From assembly GCA_964551295.1 (NCBI GenBank), contig CAZKDJ010000121.1, positions 1 through 12,701 on the forward strand: a stretch of DNA of 12,701 nt. Reading direction: 5' to 3'. A model generated the notes under the pieces. That model saw only the letters and a list, made by a program, of their open reading frames with translations. It was not told where the DNA came from and ran no database searches. Below are positions 6,660-12,478 of this stretch, one piece after another; position 1 is the first letter of the stretch, and each line of letters opens with the position of its first letter. The stretch is from JAFGED01 sp964551295 (GTDB taxonomy: Bacteria > Chloroflexota > Anaerolineae > B4-G1). A program made the position numbers and the translations under genes.

Positions 6660-7526
6660 ATGAGCGGCGACGTATTCAAGCAGTTCCACACTCACCTGGA
6701 GGCCCGCGACAAGAGCCCCCACTCTATCCGAGCCTATCTGTCTGACCTGTGCCAGTTCGCCGCTTGGTTTACCGAACACACTGGCGAGACCTTCGCCCTG
6801 GAAACCATCACCGAGTACGATGTGCGCGATTGGCGCGATCACCTGGCCGCGACGATGAAGCCGGCCACAGTCAACCGCAAGCTGGCCGCCCTTTCCGCGC
6901 TTTATCGTTGGGCTGGGGAAACCGGACAAGCGGAACGAGATCCCACCCGCTACGTCAACGGGATCAAGCAGCAACCGGTGGCACCCAAGGCTATGAGCAA
7001 GCAAGACCTGACCCGCATCCTGCGGGCAGCGCGCAAGGACAACAAAAGGGACGCTGCCCTCTTGGAGTTCCTGGCCGCGACGGGGCTACGCGCCTCGGAG
7101 GTCGCCGGCATGACGGTCGGCGACGTGGAACTGAACGAGCGCAGCGGTTGGGCTACCGTGCACGGCAAGGGTCGCAAACAGCGCCGGGTGCCGGTACACG
7201 CCCGGGCCCGGCGGGCGCTGAGCGAATACCTGAAAGAGCGCGACGATCCCGTCGGCGACGAGCCGCTGTTTCTCTCGCAGAAGGGCGGGGCCATCACTCC
7301 CTATACTGTTTGGTACACGGTGAAGAAGTACGCTGCGCTGGCCGAGGTCGAGGGCGTAACACCACATACCTTCCGCCATACGGTGGCCACGCAGCTCGTG
7401 CGTGATCCGGAGGTGGACCTGGTCACCGCGGCAACATTCCTGGGTCACAGCCGGCTGGACACCACAGCACGGTACAGCCAACCCAGCGCAGAGGACCTGG
7501 AAGAAGCGGCAAATCGGCTAGGCTGA
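6660..7526 (+). CDS. XerC/XerD-like tyrosine recombinase
   Basis: This 288-aa site-specific recombinase cuts and rejoins DNA through a covalent 3'-phosphotyrosine. The SAM-like N-terminal domain (about 1-95) bears the core-binding text SPHSIRAYLSDL. The catalytic domain has R144 (TGLRASEVAG), K170 (VHGKGRKQRRVPV), H236-x-x-R239 (TPHTFRHT), H263 (LGHSRLDTT) and nucleophile Y272 (ARYSQP), all present at family spacing and length. ATG at 6660 starts 4 bases after the fic stop with GGAGG at 6646-6650, so translation is probably coupled. It need not be the chromosomal dimer-resolution Xer: a single copy in an operon with fic suggests an accessory recombinase acting on local sites or an integrative element. 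No obvious paired core site was identified nearby by eye. xerC is not used as a name because orthology cannot be judged here. Confidence 0.92.
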   Translation: MSGDVFKQFHTHLEARDKSPHSIRAYLSDLCQFAAWFTEHTGETFALETITEYDVRDWRDHLAATMKPATVNRKLAALSALYRWAGETGQAERDPTRYVNGIKQQPVAPKAMSKQDLTRILRAARKDNKRDAALLEFLAATGLRASEVAGMTVGDVELNERSGWATVHGKGRKQRRVPVHARARRALSEYLKERDDPVGDEPLFLSQKGGAITPYTVWYTVKKYAALAEVEGVTPHTFRHTVATQLVRDPEVDLVTAATFLGHSRLDTTARYSQPSAEDLEEAANRLG

Positions 7527-7532
7527 GGAGAA

Positions 7533-7561
7533 TTGACAGGCAATCTCTTGTCTGCTATTCT
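7533..7561 (+). promoter_or_regulatory. Promoter for the antitoxin gene
   Basis: A perfect -35 TTGACA (7533-7538), a spacer of exactly 17 bases and TATTCT (7556-7561; four of six consensus bases) lie directly after the recombinase stop, 38 bases before the antitoxin ATG. The antitoxin may therefore be expressed independently of the fic-recombinase operon. Confidence 0.6.
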
Positions 7562-7599
7562 TGCATTCGAAGAGCAGAAGCGACTGAAAGAGCAACAGA

Positions 7600-7857
7600 A
7601 TGGGCACCGTCAACGCTCTACAAGTACCGCAGGATATTTTGGATTCGTCTGGGCTGAGTATAGCCGAGTTGAAGGTGGAGATGGCAGTGCACTTGTACTC
7701 CCAAGGACGCCTCTCTATCGGCAAGGCGCGTGAACTGGCCGAGATGCCATTGTGGGAGTTCCGCCAGTTGCTGGCTTCGCGCCACATCTCACCCCACTAC
7801 GACGAAGCCGAACTGGAACAGGATGCAGCCACGTTGAGCGAGATGGAACGGCTATGA
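7600..7857 (+). CDS. UPF0175 family antitoxin (orphaned)
   Basis: This 85-aa protein matches the UPF0175/COG2886 pattern: an N-terminal strand (NALQVPQDILDSSGLS), a helix with ELKVEMAVHLYSQGRLSIGKARELA, and a short helix-turn-helix-like segment MPLWEFRQLLASRHIS. The family consists of small predicted DNA-binding antitoxins, usually followed with an ATGA overlap by a DUF3368 PIN-type RNase toxin. Here the overlap is kept (7854-7857), but the toxin is reduced to its first codons. The ribosome binding site is poor (AAAGAG about 8 bases upstream). With the partner lost, it may still regulate its own promoter or neutralise a related toxin elsewhere in the genome. The family call is firm; the antitoxin role is from family knowledge, not from this sequence. 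Confidence 0.85.
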   Translation: MGTVNALQVPQDILDSSGLSIAELKVEMAVHLYSQGRLSIGKARELAEMPLWEFRQLLASRHISPHYDEAELEQDAATLSEMERL

Positions 7858-7886
7858 TCATCATCAGCAACACGACACCACCATGA
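7854..7886 (+). pseudogene. Ten-codon remnant of a DUF3368 PIN toxin gene
   Basis: The frame overlapping the antitoxin stop reads MIIISNTTPP then TGA. The canonical N-terminus of DUF3368 PIN-like toxins is MI(V/I)(V/I)SNTTPL, where the Asp/Asn strand carries the first PIN acidic site. Nine codons thus survive before the sequence diverges into the ATG of the next gene (7883). The rest of the toxin (normally about 150 residues) is absent from the window. The loss looks like a deletion or replacement exactly downstream of the ninth codon. Confidence 0.7.
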
Positions 7887-8194
7887 CCTTCCAAGCACCT
7901 GCGAGTCTGAATATCAGCGCCGAGGAAGCGCGAAGGCTGGTCAATCGACAGGTCGTGACCAAGCTGGGAACCGGGATGATCGCACGCGATCCCGAGTTGA
8001 CCGCCGACAGAGAACGAGTTGTGTGGCGCGTCCCTATCGTGCTCTTTCTGCCGAACCTCGGCGACTTGGGTCAAGTAGGTACGGTGGACGTGGATGTTGA
8101 AAGTGGTGATCTCTTGATTAACACCGACGACCAGGAAAGAATCATCCAGCGTGCCCGCAGACTCTGCCCCAGCACCAAACTGCAAGCAGAGTAA
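7883..8194 (+). CDS. Small uncharacterised protein, possibly PepSY-like
   Basis: The 103-aa product begins MTFQAPASLNISAEEARRLV and contains VVWRVPIVLFLPN followed by GQVGTVDVDVESGDLL. The helix, then a strand ending in WRVP, then a G-x-VDVD-x-x-(S/T)G strand resembles the PepSY fold in layout; this is a resemblance by eye, not a confirmed match. There is no signal peptide or membrane segment. No Shine-Dalgarno sequence precedes the ATG, which sits inside the toxin remnant, so translation may depend on termination-reinitiation from that ten-codon frame. A related but broken copy lies on the opposite strand at 8222-8367. A 7-bp inverted repeat (8161-8167 with 8186-8192) spans its end. Function is unknown. 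Confidence 0.6.
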   Translation: MTFQAPASLNISAEEARRLVNRQVVTKLGTGMIARDPELTADRERVVWRVPIVLFLPNLGDLGQVGTVDVDVESGDLLINTDDQERIIQRARRLCPSTKLQAE

Positions 8195-8221
8195 TCCAGG
8201 AGCTTGTCGGCCCAGAGGGGC

Positions 8222-8367
8222 GACCACAGGTACCCGCCACACTGAGCGTTCGCCTGGCACGTACTCCGGTTCTCCTCCCATCAGCAAGTTGCCCACATCC
8301 TGCGCCAGCCACGCGCTCACCTTGCGCCGGGCAGTCCGCGCATCTACAGGGACAGCTGCTGCTCCAT
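8222..8367 (-). pseudogene. Frameshifted, truncated paralogue of the 7883-8194 gene
   Basis: An ATG at 8365-8367 has GGAG 7 bases upstream and reads MEQQLSL then TAG. One base back in frame the strand continues VDARTARRKVSAWLAQDV and on through EPEYVPGERSVWRVPVV. This aligns by eye with the plus-strand protein: 15 identities over about 37 residues, including ARRxV, G, PE and VWRVP-V. A single missing base near 8347 explains the shift. Similarity stops after WRVPVV, so the C-terminal VDVD half is gone. It starts 23 bases after the SWIM gene stop and was probably the last gene of that operon. The open frame also has an internal GTG at 8318-8320, so a short product is possible but unlikely. Confidence 0.55.
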
Positions 8368-8390
8368 CGTCTCACTCCATTTCTTGCAGC

Positions 8391-8849
8391 TCATCCGAAT
8401 CCCTCCAGCATGCGCATCAACTTGTACTTGCGGCCGTGGTTGGTACGGATCTCTCCCAGGTACGCCCGCCAGTCGGCCTCGCGGCCCGCGGCCTGGTAGG
8501 CCATACGCGCTCGCGTCAGCCAGCTTATCGCGTGGTGGTAATACTTGGACTGCCCAGGTTCGATGATGCGCTCCGCATGCCGGCGCGCGGCTCCGATGAC
8601 CCATTCTGGCCGGTACTCCACGACGGCGTCCATCACCCGCTCGAGTAGATCGTAGCCCGCACCCTTTTCGACGGCGGCGATGGCGTCGTCCAGGAGACCC
8701 TCGTGGAGAAAGACATCCACCTGGGCCTGGGAGCTGGAGTAGCCGGAAGCCCGCCGCAGATGGGACAGCAGGTCCTCCTGCAGCTCCGGCCAGCGCTGTC
8801 CCGCCAACTCCTGCACCCTCTGATAGGCGGCCATACTCAGTAGATCCAA
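8391..8849 (-). pseudogene. C-terminal part of the SWIM zinc-finger protein, cut off by a MITE
   Basis: The frame is open from a TTG at 8847-8849, but its first five codons belong to the inserted element; native sequence starts at the Met of SMAAYQRVQELAGQ (codon ending at 8833). The 147 native residues are helical and repeat-like (LLSHLRRASGY, ARRHAERIIEPGQ, YHHAISWLTRARMAY) and end TNHGRKYKLMRMLEGFG, the HxRKYKLxxLLE ending typical of SWIM-domain proteins with helical repeats. No proper start or SD remains, so it is probably not translated alone. Joined across the element to the frame at 8942-10339, it restores the original gene. Confidence 0.75.
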
Positions 8850-8981
8850 TTTTCGTCACTCCGAGCGGAGCGAGGAGTCTCCCAATGCAGGGCGGAGATT
8901 CTTCGCTACGCTCAGAATGACGGTTTCGCAGGTGATTTTCATCAACACGCACATGTGCACACCAAGAATTTGGATCTACTG
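8838..8981. mobile_element. 144-bp MITE-like element with 12-bp TIRs and 5-bp target duplication
   Basis: The ends CAGTAGATCCAA (8838-8849) and TTGGATCTACTG (8970-8981) are perfect 12-bp inverted repeats, and ATACT flanks both sides (8833-8837 and 8982-8986). Deleting the element and one ATACT (149 bases) joins the two SWIM frames precisely: FREIPS runs straight into MAAYQRVQEL. Net length 149 is not a multiple of three, and the element also supplies in-frame stops. There is no coding capacity for a transposase, so it must have been moved in trans. The interior holds an imperfect 29-bp palindrome (separate entry) and a GCACATGTGC palindrome (8949-8958). The TIRs and duplication are seen directly; the MITE class is inferred and the mobilising family is unknown. 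Confidence 0.85.
8854..8922. repeat. HSERSEE-type palindromic repeat inside the element
   Basis: Arms 8854-8882 and 8894-8922 pair at 24 of 29 positions around an 11-base loop. The arms read GAGCGGAGCGAGGAGTCTCC and, inverted, GAGCGTAGCGAAGAATCTCC. Translation gives HSERSEES in one frame, a repeat signature I recognise from many environmental bacterial genomes, where it is often mistaken for protein. An RNA of this sequence would fold into a long stem. Confidence 0.8.
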
Positions 8982-10339
8982 ATACTGGGTATCTCCCGAA
9001 ACGCGACCGTCGCCGCCTCGAGCGCGTGCTCTGTCTCACCCATTCCATCGGCCAGGTCGCACAGCCAGGCAGCCAGCTCGCCCTTGCGACCTTCAGCAGT
9101 CAGCCCGTGCTCGGCGACGCGCAGGGCGGCCGCCATCTCCTCTTGCTCGCGCAGCACCTTGGCCAGCGCCAGGAACTGGGAGGGTTCGTCCAGGTATTGC
9201 AGACCCTCGTCTACCGCCTCCTGTACCCGGCCCAGGCGGGCCAACATGAGCACATACAACCCCAACTGCCCCTCGGCCTGGGCCAGATTGAGGTATTCCT
9301 GGTACCGCTCCTGCCGCTCCAGCACCCTGAGTCGGGCCACGGCCAACTCGTCGGCGTACAAGGGCGCCTCATCCTCCCAGGCCCCCAGGCGGGTGATCTC
9401 GCCCTGCATGGCGCGCTGGAGGGGCGGATAGTCCCATCCCTGCAGGATGGCCGCCTGGGCCGCATCAAACGCGTCGTCTATGCCATAGTCACCGACCTCA
9501 GCCTGCCTGCGGGTCAGCGTCTGTGCCCACTGCTGCCGCTCCTCAGGCGTGAGATCATCGGCTGCCAGGCCGGCCTCGATCCAGGCCACGCCCAGGTCCC
9601 CAAAGAACTCTCCGGCGAAACCGTCTGAGTCGTCCAGGCAGGTCCAGCCCTCCACGTACTCGTCGGTGATGGCCTCCAGGAGCAGGAGGGCATTTCTCCC
9701 GTCCCCGGCGTCGATAAAGTCTTGTGCCTGGTACAGCAGTTGGCGCACCTGATCCACCACGCCGCTCACGTGCCAGTAGGCCTCGGAGGCGCGCATGCGA
9801 TCCAGGGAGTGCAGGATTCCACTGACCTGGCGGCGGATGGGCCGGGGGTCTATCGGCGTGCGCCGCTGTGGAGCATCTTTGGATGAGACACCAGTTTCGC
9901 TTTCATCCGGGGTGCCCTGGCTCAATGCGATCTGGCTCTCGATCTCGTCGGCCGCGCATGGATCGTTGGCCGCCAGGTGCAACAGCAAATCCCGCAACTG
10001 CTCGCGGTCCAAATCGGCAAGCAGTTCGTCGAGGGTCGGGCGTTCTTCGAGCAGGTCAGGCGCGCGCAGGCAGGCCAGCAGCGCGGCGACGATGTGCTTG
10101 CACCAGCCGCCCCAGTCGTAAGGGCAATCGCAGGTCGCGCCGGTGACGCCGCCTTCATCAAATGTGACCCGCACGCGGTAGGGCTGGTACTGGCTGCCTT
10201 CGACCTCGGCTTGCAGCACGCTGCCACGCTGTACCAGGGAAACCACCGCGCCTCGGTGGTAGTAGCTCTCGCCCCGGCTGAACGATTCGGCCGTGGCCTG
10301 CCGGCGAATGGCGGCTTCGCTGAGGGATGGGATGGTCAT
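8942..10339 (-). CDS. SWIM zinc-finger protein, N-terminal part (disrupted)
   Basis: The 465-aa frame starts at an ATG overlapping the previous stop (ATGA, 10336-10339). The SWIM motif is C70-D-C72-P-Y-D-W-G-G-W-C80-K-H82, a CxC-x7-CxH zinc site seen in bacterial and eukaryotic proteins that bind DNA, proteins or ubiquitin. Before it is the usual region RGESYYHRGAVVSL and a beta segment (VEGSQYQPYRVRV). After it come acidic, helical, repeat-like stretches (about 100-450) such as LARLGRVQEAVDEGLQYL, similar to TPR helices. Residues 1-452 are native; the last 13 (from ISRSKF) come from the target duplication and the MITE. The intact protein would be 599 aa, adding 147 residues at 8391-8833. The truncated form keeps the zinc site and could retain some activity. 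Biological role is unknown; partners in the operon are SEC-C and XRE-type proteins. Confidence 0.85.
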   Translation of the reverse strand: MTIPSLSEAAIRRQATAESFSRGESYYHRGAVVSLVQRGSVLQAEVEGSQYQPYRVRVTFDEGGVTGATCDCPYDWGGWCKHIVAALLACLRAPDLLEERPTLDELLADLDREQLRDLLLHLAANDPCAADEIESQIALSQGTPDESETGVSSKDAPQRRTPIDPRPIRRQVSGILHSLDRMRASEAYWHVSGVVDQVRQLLYQAQDFIDAGDGRNALLLLEAITDEYVEGWTCLDDSDGFAGEFFGDLGVAWIEAGLAADDLTPEERQQWAQTLTRRQAEVGDYGIDDAFDAAQAAILQGWDYPPLQRAMQGEITRLGAWEDEAPLYADELAVARLRVLERQERYQEYLNLAQAEGQLGLYVLMLARLGRVQEAVDEGLQYLDEPSQFLALAKVLREQEEMAAALRVAEHGLTAEGRKGELAAWLCDLADGMGETEHALEAATVAFREIPSISRSKFLVCTCAC

Positions 10340-10512
10340 CCCTGCTCGGCTAACTCCGCTTGGGGCAGCCCCTTCTGGCGGCGCAACTCGATCAACTGGC
10401 GGATGAAGGCAAACTCCTCTTCCAGCGCTTCATACTCGGCACGAAAGAAAGGCTCCTCCATCTGTTCAGGGACATACTCGTCAAAGCTATAAGTGGTCTC
10501 TCGTTCGTTCAT
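10336..10512 (-). CDS. Truncated XRE/HigA-like antitoxin, 58 aa
   Basis: The product starts MNERETTYSFDEYVPEQMEE and continues through EYEALEEEFAFIRQLIELRR to LPQAELAEQG. The N-terminal half matches the acidic lead of HigA/XRE antitoxins paired with HigB-like toxins; the IRQLIELRRQKGLPQAELA part is helix 1 and the start of helix 2 of an XRE HTH domain. The recognition helix and the rest are missing: the frame stops at TGA, which overlaps the SWIM ATG. Two adjacent ATGs exist (10513-10515 and 10510-10512); the second has GGGAG 6 bases upstream. The SEC-C gene would end immediately before it in a shifted frame. No toxin gene is adjacent, so this looks like a decayed antitoxin or a headless relic. 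Without the HTH it is unlikely to bind DNA. Confidence 0.6.
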   Translation of the reverse strand: MNERETTYSFDEYVPEQMEEPFFRAEYEALEEEFAFIRQLIELRRQKGLPQAELAEQG

Positions 10513-10556
10513 CATTCACTCCCTCTGTTCCAAAAGCTCGGCCATCCGGCGCAGGG

Positions 10557-11876
10557 CTACCTCGATGTTTTGGCCTGGGCTTGCTTGGACAGAACGATCA
10601 TCATCTCTCGTAGAGAAGCAAAACAGGCCGAGGTGAGCAGGGGCATCTCCGCCGGATCGACCGTCTCGATGTCCTCACGGTCCAGCGGCATCCACGCTGC
10701 ATGGACCAGGTTGGCCGCTTTTTCCTCCCGCTTTTCCAACAGTGCGCGCCGGTAGGCCTTCAGATCGGCGACGAACCGTCGGGTCCGCTCCGGCGTAAAG
10801 ATGGCGCGGGCCATCTCCCGGGCAATCCCGGCCATTATCTGGCTCATTTCGTCGAGCGTCTCCCTGTCATCCCATGCGCCGCGCGCGGCGGCTTCCCTGG
10901 CCCGTGCTTCTGCCGGCTTCAGCCGTTCCAGGAGCACGGGCACCCAGGGCTCGGTCTCTTCCTGGATCAGGTAGAGACAGTCGTCGTCGTCACGCTCAAA
11001 AAGCCGCACGCTCTCAAGCTGCAGGTCCCAGCTCTCTGCCTCCGCCATACCGCGCAACATAGGATGGGCTTCGTAATAGACCTCCAGCGTGGTTTTCTTC
11101 TCCGGGTCGGCGAACTGTGCCCTTAGCAGAGCCTCGACCTCCTCGACATCCTTGCCGGCGACGTCCGATGGTTTAAAGTCCACCATGGCCAAGAGCGCTT
11201 CCTGCTCGCTGTCCATCTGGCTGGCCCACTCGTTATAGGCCAGATCGAACATCGCGAACAGAAAAGGATTGCTCTCCTGCGGCACCTCGACCATTCGATA
11301 GGCGGAGTACCGGATTATCCAGGCGTCGAGATACCGCCAGGCGGCGACGTACTCGGGCAGCGCCATCATCAATTGACGGGCCACGCGAACCCGGTCGTCT
11401 TCGTCTCCAGCCAGATGCACTGTGGCCTGAACGAGGATCTCCATGTCCTCGTCGTTGGGCATCTGCTTGAAACGGGAGGGATAGCCGACTTCCTCGAAGG
11501 CGCGATGGACATCTTGGGCGGTGTACCGCAGCGAGGCAAAGCGCTCTTCGGAGAATAGACGCTGTGCCCGTTCCATCGCCGTCGGCGGATCGCTCAGCAG
11601 ATTCTCGAACTCGGCCCGGTGGGCCTCCAGCACACGACCGGCAGCCTCGATCTGGCCGGCCATCGCGTCGTAGGCGGCCAACTCTTCGATTTGATCCAAG
11701 TTGTCCCGCAGCTTCTGTGCCTCGTCGTCGGGCAGCTGGGGGATCACTTGTTTCGCCAAGTAGCGGATCCGATTTACCTGGTCGATTGGTCCTCGTTCTA
11801 CGCGACGTACGGACTGGACTTTGCATACAGCAGTGTTTATACTTCTTCCCACTGCCACAGGGATCGTTGCGCCCAA
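10557..11876 (-). CDS. Main body of a SEC-C motif protein (frameshifted at both ends)
   Basis: The long frame (439 codons from a doubtful TTG) becomes protein-like from VNRIRYLAKQVIPQLPDDEA onwards. It is acidic and helix-rich, with no catalytic motif recognised, and the stretches MPNDEDMEILVQATVHLAG and LPEYVAAWRYLDAWII suggest helical repeats. The natural N-terminus is the SEC-C segment at 11827-11886, in another frame. At the other end the frame closes at TAG 10557, but one base shift at a run of four A (about 10570) continues NIEVALRRMAELLEQRE to a TGA at 10516-10518, directly before the XRE start. Start and end thus share one frame and the body another, so two opposite single-base shifts have occurred, or base errors exist. 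SEC-C proteins bind zinc and occur on SecA and many unrelated proteins. Function here is unknown. Confidence 0.65.
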   Translation of the reverse strand: MGATIPVAVGRSINTAVCKVQSVRRVERGPIDQVNRIRYLAKQVIPQLPDDEAQKLRDNLDQIEELAAYDAMAGQIEAAGRVLEAHRAEFENLLSDPPTAMERAQRLFSEERFASLRYTAQDVHRAFEEVGYPSRFKQMPNDEDMEILVQATVHLAGDEDDRVRVARQLMMALPEYVAAWRYLDAWIIRYSAYRMVEVPQESNPFLFAMFDLAYNEWASQMDSEQEALLAMVDFKPSDVAGKDVEEVEALLRAQFADPEKKTTLEVYYEAHPMLRGMAEAESWDLQLESVRLFERDDDDCLYLIQEETEPWVPVLLERLKPAEARAREAAARGAWDDRETLDEMSQIMAGIAREMARAIFTPERTRRFVADLKAYRRALLEKREEKAANLVHAAWMPLDREDIETVDPAEMPLLTSACFASLREMMIVLSKQAQAKTSR

Positions 11877-11886
11877 TTTTGGCCAT
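11827..11886 (-). pseudogene. SEC-C zinc motif segment with a lost Cys pair
   Basis: ATG at 11884-11886 opens MAKIGRNDPCGSGKKYKHCC. The standard SEC-C N-terminus is GRNDPCPCGSGKKYKHCC-like, with CxC and a later C-(H/C). Here one Pro-Cys is missing, exactly what losing one copy of a CCCTGT tandem hexamer would do. The zinc site is therefore short of a ligand. The ATG overlaps the stop of the upstream gene (TGATG), the coupling expected in an operon. The downstream body is in a different frame. Confidence 0.75.
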
Positions 11887-12473
11887 CAGAATAGCTCGTA
11901 AAATGCGTCTGTGCCCAGCGTGGGAATCATCCGCTGGGCCAACTTTTCGAGTGGACCCGTGTCGACAAAGATCCAATCATCGATGCTGCCCGAGTAGCAC
12001 CAGCGCTCCGCCCGGTAGACGCGCGCCTCCTCGTCCTCCAGGATAAAGCGCAGCACCGGCGTGAACTGGGCGCTGCCCTCAAAAAGCGCTCGCAAGTCGG
12101 CCTCTTTGGCTTTGGTCATGAAACCCAGCCCGCGCAGATCGGAGATCAACCCGTCTGCGTCCGGCCCCACCGACTCGTACACCTCGATGGAATTGTGCCT
12201 GACGTTGACGCGGTAATTGCGCGCCTTGGGGTGCCTGCGCACCGCCTCCTCGACGGCGGCGATCTCCTGCGGCAGGAGCTTTTGCGTGCGCTCCTTGACC
12301 AGCGAGACGATGCCGTTGACGCTCTCGCTGATCTGATACCCGTCGGGTATCGCCTCCACGACACGCTTGCCCTGCGGGTCGCGGGCGAAGGCGTAGCGCG
12401 GCTTGCCGGTCTTGGTCACACCCTGGCACAGCGTGTAGGTGGCGCCTTTGCGGTTTGTATACGTGATGGGCAT
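11886..12473 (-). CDS. 195-aa uncharacterised protein of the operon
   Basis: I chose ATG at 12471-12473. The longer frame up to 12680 overlaps the preceding gene, while this start follows that gene's stop by 5 bases and has AGGA about 10 bases upstream. The product begins MPITYTNRKGATYTLCQGVT, followed by PRYAFARD and a well-formed IPDGYQISESVNGIVSLVKE motif, then NYRVNVRHNSIEVYE and a C-terminal acidic region ending DAFYELF. The first segment looks like a small beta-sheet domain that could bind nucleic acid; no named family is recognised. There is no signal peptide or membrane helix, so it should be cytoplasmic. Its stop overlaps the SEC-C ATG, so the two were probably translated together. 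This is the only gene in the right-hand operon that seems intact. Confidence 0.7.
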   Translation of the reverse strand: MPITYTNRKGATYTLCQGVTKTGKPRYAFARDPQGKRVVEAIPDGYQISESVNGIVSLVKERTQKLLPQEIAAVEEAVRRHPKARNYRVNVRHNSIEVYESVGPDADGLISDLRGLGFMTKAKEADLRALFEGSAQFTPVLRFILEDEEARVYRAERWCYSGSIDDWIFVDTGPLEKLAQRMIPTLGTDAFYELF

Positions 12474-12478
12474 CTTTT

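Noticed and set aside
6660..7526. Integron integrase
   Set aside because: No extra integron-specific insert between the conserved boxes and no attC-like sites nearby; ordinary XerC/D length and motifs.
7715..8320. 201-aa minus ORF
   Set aside because: Only its first 33 codons look like protein (the paralogue fragment); the rest is antisense to the genes at 7600-8194.
8347..8350. Programmed frameshifting in the small paralogue
   Set aside because: No slippery heptamer or downstream stimulatory structure is seen and the C-terminal half is missing, so simple mutation is likelier.
8344..9048. Long minus ORF containing HSERSEESPP
   Set aside because: It is the shifted frame of the SWIM gene joined through the repeat; the HSERSEE text is translated repeat, not protein.
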